DNA of 64,000 nucleotides from Streptomyces profundus (GTDB lineage Bacteria; Actinomycetota; Actinomycetes; Streptomycetales; Streptomycetaceae). Positions 60,769-64,000 of the stretch are shown one piece after another (position 1 is the stretch's first letter; the number at the start of each line of letters is the position of its first letter). Where the stretch lies: the NCBI RefSeq assembly GCF_020740535.1, contig NZ_CP082362.1, forward strand, positions 1 through 64,000. The letters are read 5' to 3'. The notes under the pieces are model-generated. The model made no database searches. It was not told the DNA's origin and saw nothing but the letters and a program-made list of their open reading frames with translations. Both the position numbers and the translations under genes were made by a program.

Positions 60769-62277
60769 TCACGGGGGCGCGGCGTCCGATCCGGCCTCCC
60801 GCTGGTGGAGCAGCTCGGTCAGGTCGGCGAGACGGTCCAGGCCCCGCAGGGGCCTGGACATCCGTGCGTTGTCGGCGAACGTCTCACGGTGGCGGTCCAG
60901 GAAGGCCCAGTAGCCGGCGGTGAACGGGCAGGCCCGCTCCCCCACCCGGTCGCCGGGGCGGTAGGCGCAGGGCCCGCAGTAGTCGCTCATCCGCTGGAGG
61001 TAGGAGCCGCCCGAGGTGTAGGGCTTGGTGGCCATCAGTCCGCCGTCGGCGTGTTGGGACATGCCGATCACATTGGGCAGCATCACCCAGTCGTAGCCGT
61101 CCACGAAGCTGCGGTGGAACCAGTCGGTGACGGCGAGGGGGTGCCAGCCGCGCTGTAGGGCGTAGCTGCCCAGGACCATCAGGCGCGGGATGTGGTGGGT
61201 CCAGCCGGTGTCGCGCACCTGGGCGAGGACGGTGGCCAGGCAGCGGGCGGTGACGGCGTCGGCGTCGAGGTCGAGGAACCAGTCGGGCAGCGGCGCGGTG
61301 TGCCCCAGCGCGTTGCGGTCGCGGTAGTCGGCGCCGGCGTACCAGTAGAGGTGCCAGACGTACTCGCGCCAGCCGGCGATCTGCCGGACGAAGCCCTCCA
61401 CGCTGCCCAGCGGCGCCTTTCCGGCGCGCCAGGCGTCCTCGGCCAGGGCCACGCACTCCCCCGGGTCGAGCAGCCCGAGGTTGAGCGAGGACGACAGCAG
61501 GCTGTGGCTGAGCACCGGATCGTCGGCGAGCATGGCGTCCTCGCGGGGCCCGAAGGTGGCCAGCCGGCGGTCGACGAAGCGGTGGAGCGCGGCGAGTGCC
61601 TCGCGTCGGGTGGCGGGGAAGGCGCGGGGGCCGTCCCGGCCGACGAACGACACCTCGCCGTCGCGTTCCCAGCGGTCGAGATCGGCCCGCACCTCCTCGT
61701 CGATGGCGTCCTCGCGCGGGCGGTAGGGCGCCGGCAGGCCCAGGGTCGAGGCGTGGCGGGGCGGCGGTTCGCGGTTGTCGTGGTCGAGGTTCCACCGCCC
61801 GCCGGCGGGTTGGTCCCCGTCCATCAGCAGGCCGTGGGCGCGGCGCACCCGGCGGTAGAGGTTCTCCTGGCGCAGCCCGCTCTCGTGGTACCGGTCGGCC
61901 CAGGCGCGGAAGTCCTCGGGGGCGAGCAGGAAGCCGCGCGGCGGCAGCACCGTGACCTGGTCCAGGGCGGTGACCAGCGCCAGCGCGGCGCGCGAGGTGG
62001 GGTGGTGGACGGTCACCCGGGCGTCGCCCACGGCGGTGCGCAGCCCTTCCCGGTAGGTGTCGGCCCTGATGTAGCGGACGCGGTCGCCGAGTTCGGCCGC
62101 CCGGTGGCGCATCGCGGAGAGCACGAGGTGGGCCTTGGCGCGGTGGAAGCGGCGTCGGCGCAGCACCGAGCGGGCCTCGATCATCACCAGCGGCGCCCGG
62201 CGGGCGGGGCCGCCGTCGCCGGGGGCGGTGAAGTGCGGGCCGAGTTGGTCCCCGAAGAGCCAGTGCGCGGTGCTCAC
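60769..62277 (-). CDS. Fe-S cluster-containing bacterial photolyase/cryptochrome
   Basis: A 502-residue photolyase-related protein of the FeS-BCP class. The N terminus is MSTAHWLFGDQLGPHF. The C-terminal FAD domain has RQIAGWREYVWHLYW, GWTHHIPRLMVLGSYAL and WVMLPNVIGMSQHADGG. Four cysteines fit the cluster ligands: RCLATVL, DYCGPCAY and ERACPFT. These proteins repair (6-4) photoproducts or act as light sensors. It is divergent from a MarR gene across 168 bp. Confidence 0.9.
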   Translation of the reverse strand: MSTAHWLFGDQLGPHFTAPGDGGPARRAPLVMIEARSVLRRRRFHRAKAHLVLSAMRHRAAELGDRVRYIRADTYREGLRTAVGDARVTVHHPTSRAALALVTALDQVTVLPPRGFLLAPEDFRAWADRYHESGLRQENLYRRVRRAHGLLMDGDQPAGGRWNLDHDNREPPPRHASTLGLPAPYRPREDAIDEEVRADLDRWERDGEVSFVGRDGPRAFPATRREALAALHRFVDRRLATFGPREDAMLADDPVLSHSLLSSSLNLGLLDPGECVALAEDAWRAGKAPLGSVEGFVRQIAGWREYVWHLYWYAGADYRDRNALGHTAPLPDWFLDLDADAVTARCLATVLAQVRDTGWTHHIPRLMVLGSYALQRGWHPLAVTDWFHRSFVDGYDWVMLPNVIGMSQHADGGLMATKPYTSGGSYLQRMSDYCGPCAYRPGDRVGERACPFTAGYWAFLDRHRETFADNARMSRPLRGLDRLADLTELLHQREAGSDAAPP

Positions 62278-62445
62278 GGCTGCCGGCCGTGTGACGACGT
62301 GTGGGGGTGGCGCATCGGGCTTCTCCTGGTGGGGGCGGGGCCGGCCCCCATCCTGGGCGACACCACCCCGCGGCGCGGGAAGCCGCGCCGGCGCGAGGCG
62401 CGGCCGGGCGCCGGCTGGCGATCCGCTCTTCTATAAGCTGACGGG

Positions 62446-62910
62446 ATGGCCAGTACCGACGACTCGGCGAGCGATCTCCAGGCGTTCGCCCGACAGCTGC
62501 GGCACCTGAACGGGGAGATCAACCGTCTGGTCCACGGTTTCGCGCTGGCCCAGGGGCTGCATCCGACCGATGTGCAGGCGCTGGCCGTGATCCTGGACAG
62601 CGAGGCGCCGCTGACGCCGGGGAACCTGCGGAGCCGGCTGGGGCTCACCTCGGGGGCCGTCACCGCCTGCCTCGACCGGTTGGAGCGCGCGGGCCATGTG
62701 CGGCGTTCGCGTGCGAGCGAGGACCGCAGAGTCGTCCATGTGCACTACGCGGCGAGCGCCAGGCCGGCGGCGCGCGAGCACTTCCGTCCGCTGGCCGCCG
62801 CCGCCGAGAGCACCCGCGCGGGGTTCAGCGCGGCGGAGCTGGCCGTGGTGTCGCGCTTTCTGAACGCGCTCAACGAGGAGTTGGGCGAGCTGCGGACGCC
62901 GCGGCGCTGA
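62446..62910 (+). CDS. MarR family transcriptional regulator
   Basis: A 154-residue MarR protein: winged helix at about 40-105 (LHPTDVQALAVILDSE ... LRSRLGLTSGAVTACLDRLERAGHVRR ... EDRRVVHVHY, the classic wing). TATAAG at 62432-62437 lies 8 bp before the ATG, so the transcript may be leaderless. Downstream is an MMPL transporter gene with a strong palindrome between them, so the MarR protein probably controls export. Confidence 0.88.
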   Translation: MASTDDSASDLQAFARQLRHLNGEINRLVHGFALAQGLHPTDVQALAVILDSEAPLTPGNLRSRLGLTSGAVTACLDRLERAGHVRRSRASEDRRVVHVHYAASARPAAREHFRPLAAAAESTRAGFSAAELAVVSRFLNALNEELGELRTPRR

Positions 62911-62952
62911 TCCGCACCCGTGTCACCCCCCGTCGCCGAGGCACGGTAGATT

Positions 62953-62969
62953 ATCTCAATGATTGAGAT
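62953..62969. promoter_or_regulatory. 17-bp palindrome, MarR-type operator
   Basis: ATCTCAATGATTGAGAT is a perfect palindrome around a central G, followed by a related TTCATTGAG at 62975-62983. It lies 79 bp before the MMPL ATG and is AT-rich against a GC-rich background. It is the likely site for the MarR protein. Confidence 0.7.
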
Positions 62970-63047
62970 TGTTATTCATTGAGTTAGCCGTCCCGGTGGA
63001 CCAGCGTGGCGTTCGCCCCCGGGATCGGCGTCCGGTCAGGAGCACCT

Positions 63048-64000
63048 ATGCCCAGCAGCACTCGGCGGATCCGTTGGCTGATCCCCGTCGTCGTCCTTCT
63101 CGTCTGGCTCGGCGTCGGCGCCGGCTTCGGCCCGTTCGCCGGCAGGCTCGGGGAGGTCGCCACCAACGACCAGGCCGCGTTCCTCCCCGGCGGCGCCGAG
63201 TCCACCCGGGTGCTGGAGGCCCAGAAGGCGTTCCGTCAGGACGAGACCCTGCCGGCGATCGTGGTGTGGACCTCGGACGAGGAGGGCGGTCCCCTCGATG
63301 AGGAGCGGCGGGCGGCGGCGAGCGAGGTACTCGCCGCGCTGGCCGACGACCCGGCGGTGGTGACGGAGCCGTCGCCCGCGCTGCCGGCCGAGGACGGTCT
63401 GGCCCTCCAGGGGGTGGTGCCGCTGGATCCCGATCTCGACGAGGAGTTGTCCGAGGCCCTGGAGCGGCTCACCCGGGCCGCCGAGGGGGTCCTCGGCACC
63501 AGCGTCCAGATCGCGGGTCCGGCGGCCAGCCAGGCGGACCTCTCGGACGCCTTCGCCGGCATCGACGGTCTGCTGCTCGGGGTCGCGCTGACGACGGTGC
63601 TGCTGATCCTGCTGCTGGTCTACCGCAGCGTGCCGCTGCCCCTGGTGATCATCGTCGGGGCCATGTTCGCCCTGGCGTTGGCCTGCGCGGTGGTCTATCT
63701 GCTGGCCGACCTCGACGTGGTGCGGGTGGACGGCCAGGTCCAGGGCATCCTCTTCATCCTGGTGATCGGGGCGGCGACCGACTACGCGCTGCTGCTCACG
63801 GCGCGCTACCGCGAGGAGTTGGCGCGCGGGGACGACCGGATGGCGGCCATGCGGACCGCGCTGCGCCGCTCCCTCGGCCCGATCACGGCGAGCGCGGCCA
63901 CCGTGGCGGCCGGCCTGTTGGCGCTGTTGCTCAGCGACCTCACCAACAACCGCGCCCTCGGCCCGGTGGGCGCGATCGGGATCGGCTGCGCGGTGCTCAG
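63048..64000 (+). CDS. MMPL-family transporter, partial (cut by the window end)
   Basis: The first 317 residues of an RND/MMPL exporter. There is an N-terminal helix (RRIRWLIPVVVLLVWLGVGAG), an external domain, then a helix bundle with LFILVIGAATDYALLLTARYREEL, which has the conserved Gly-x-x-x-Asp-Tyr proton-relay segment. The ATG at 63048 has GTCAGGAG upstream. The second half lies beyond 64000. It is probably controlled by the MarR gene just upstream. Confidence 0.88.
   Translation, partial: MPSSTRRIRWLIPVVVLLVWLGVGAGFGPFAGRLGEVATNDQAAFLPGGAESTRVLEAQKAFRQDETLPAIVVWTSDEEGGPLDEERRAAASEVLAALADDPAVVTEPSPALPAEDGLALQGVVPLDPDLDEELSEALERLTRAAEGVLGTSVQIAGPAASQADLSDAFAGIDGLLLGVALTTVLLILLLVYRSVPLPLVIIVGAMFALALACAVVYLLADLDVVRVDGQVQGILFILVIGAATDYALLLTARYREELARGDDRMAAMRTALRRSLGPITASAATVAAGLLALLLSDLTNNRALGPVGAIGIGCAVL

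Overview
The window looks like the left end of a linear chromosome (or large linear replicon) of Streptomyces or a close relative. The evidence is the very high GC, Streptomyces-type codon use with many GTG starts, a cluster of four perfect short palindromes in the first 106 bases, a long helicase as the first gene, and a tap-tpg pair (telomere-associated protein and telomere terminal protein) at 11.9-14.5 kb. No rRNA, tRNA or CRISPR array was seen.

Layout. 1-14.5 kb is a subtelomeric, low-conservation zone: telomere-like palindromes, a TtrA-like helicase with helicase-associated repeats, a nuclease-like (QxK motif) protein, a HEPN-like protein split at a run of ten C, an orphan TniB-type ATPase, an IS5-type transposase remnant, scraps of a phosphoribosyltransferase and a glyoxalase, two short-chain dehydrogenases, a TetR regulator with twin operators, and then tap-tpg. 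14.7-21.6 kb is a mixed accessory stretch: ECF sigma/DoxX pair, lipoprotein hydrolase, alcohol dehydrogenase, acetyltransferase, methyltransferase, orphan type II thioesterase. It ends in a scar where three broken genes (WYL regulator, TIGR03086 protein, MFS transporter) are fused.

21.6-64 kb reads like ordinary conserved Streptomyces arm or core DNA. It holds a CtaG-like protein, the MurT/GatD lipid II amidation pair, an FtsK-like protein, a ROK regulator with a divergent MFS transporter, two MMPL transporters, a SARP regulator, a geranylgeranyl-reductase-like flavoprotein, a dipeptidase, a class F sortase with a surface protein, a P-loop/NUDIX fusion, a ROK kinase, EtfBA, thioredoxin, a PlsC acyltransferase, threonine aldolase, GDPD, M56 peptidase, the LVIVD/DUF305 pair, an FprA-type reductase, an ArsR regulator with a divergent OYE, uracil-DNA glycosylase, an N-acetylglucosamine kinase-like protein, a CbiX-like protein, and an FeS photolyase divergent from a MarR-MMPL unit cut by the window end.

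The main biological point is the closeness of conserved genes to the replicon end. If the terminus assignment is right, this arm is very short, or a telomere module (palindromes, ttrA, tap-tpg) has been joined to a deeply deleted arm. The cluster of gene fragments at 4.4, 8.5, 10.7 and 20.6-21.6 kb fits repeated deletion and joining. Regulation is readable at several places: twin TetR operators (10.0 kb), four CGCTG-type direct repeats at 11-12 bp spacing before the SARP gene (31.7 kb), and palindromes before the OYE (56.8 kb) and MMPL (62.95 kb) genes.
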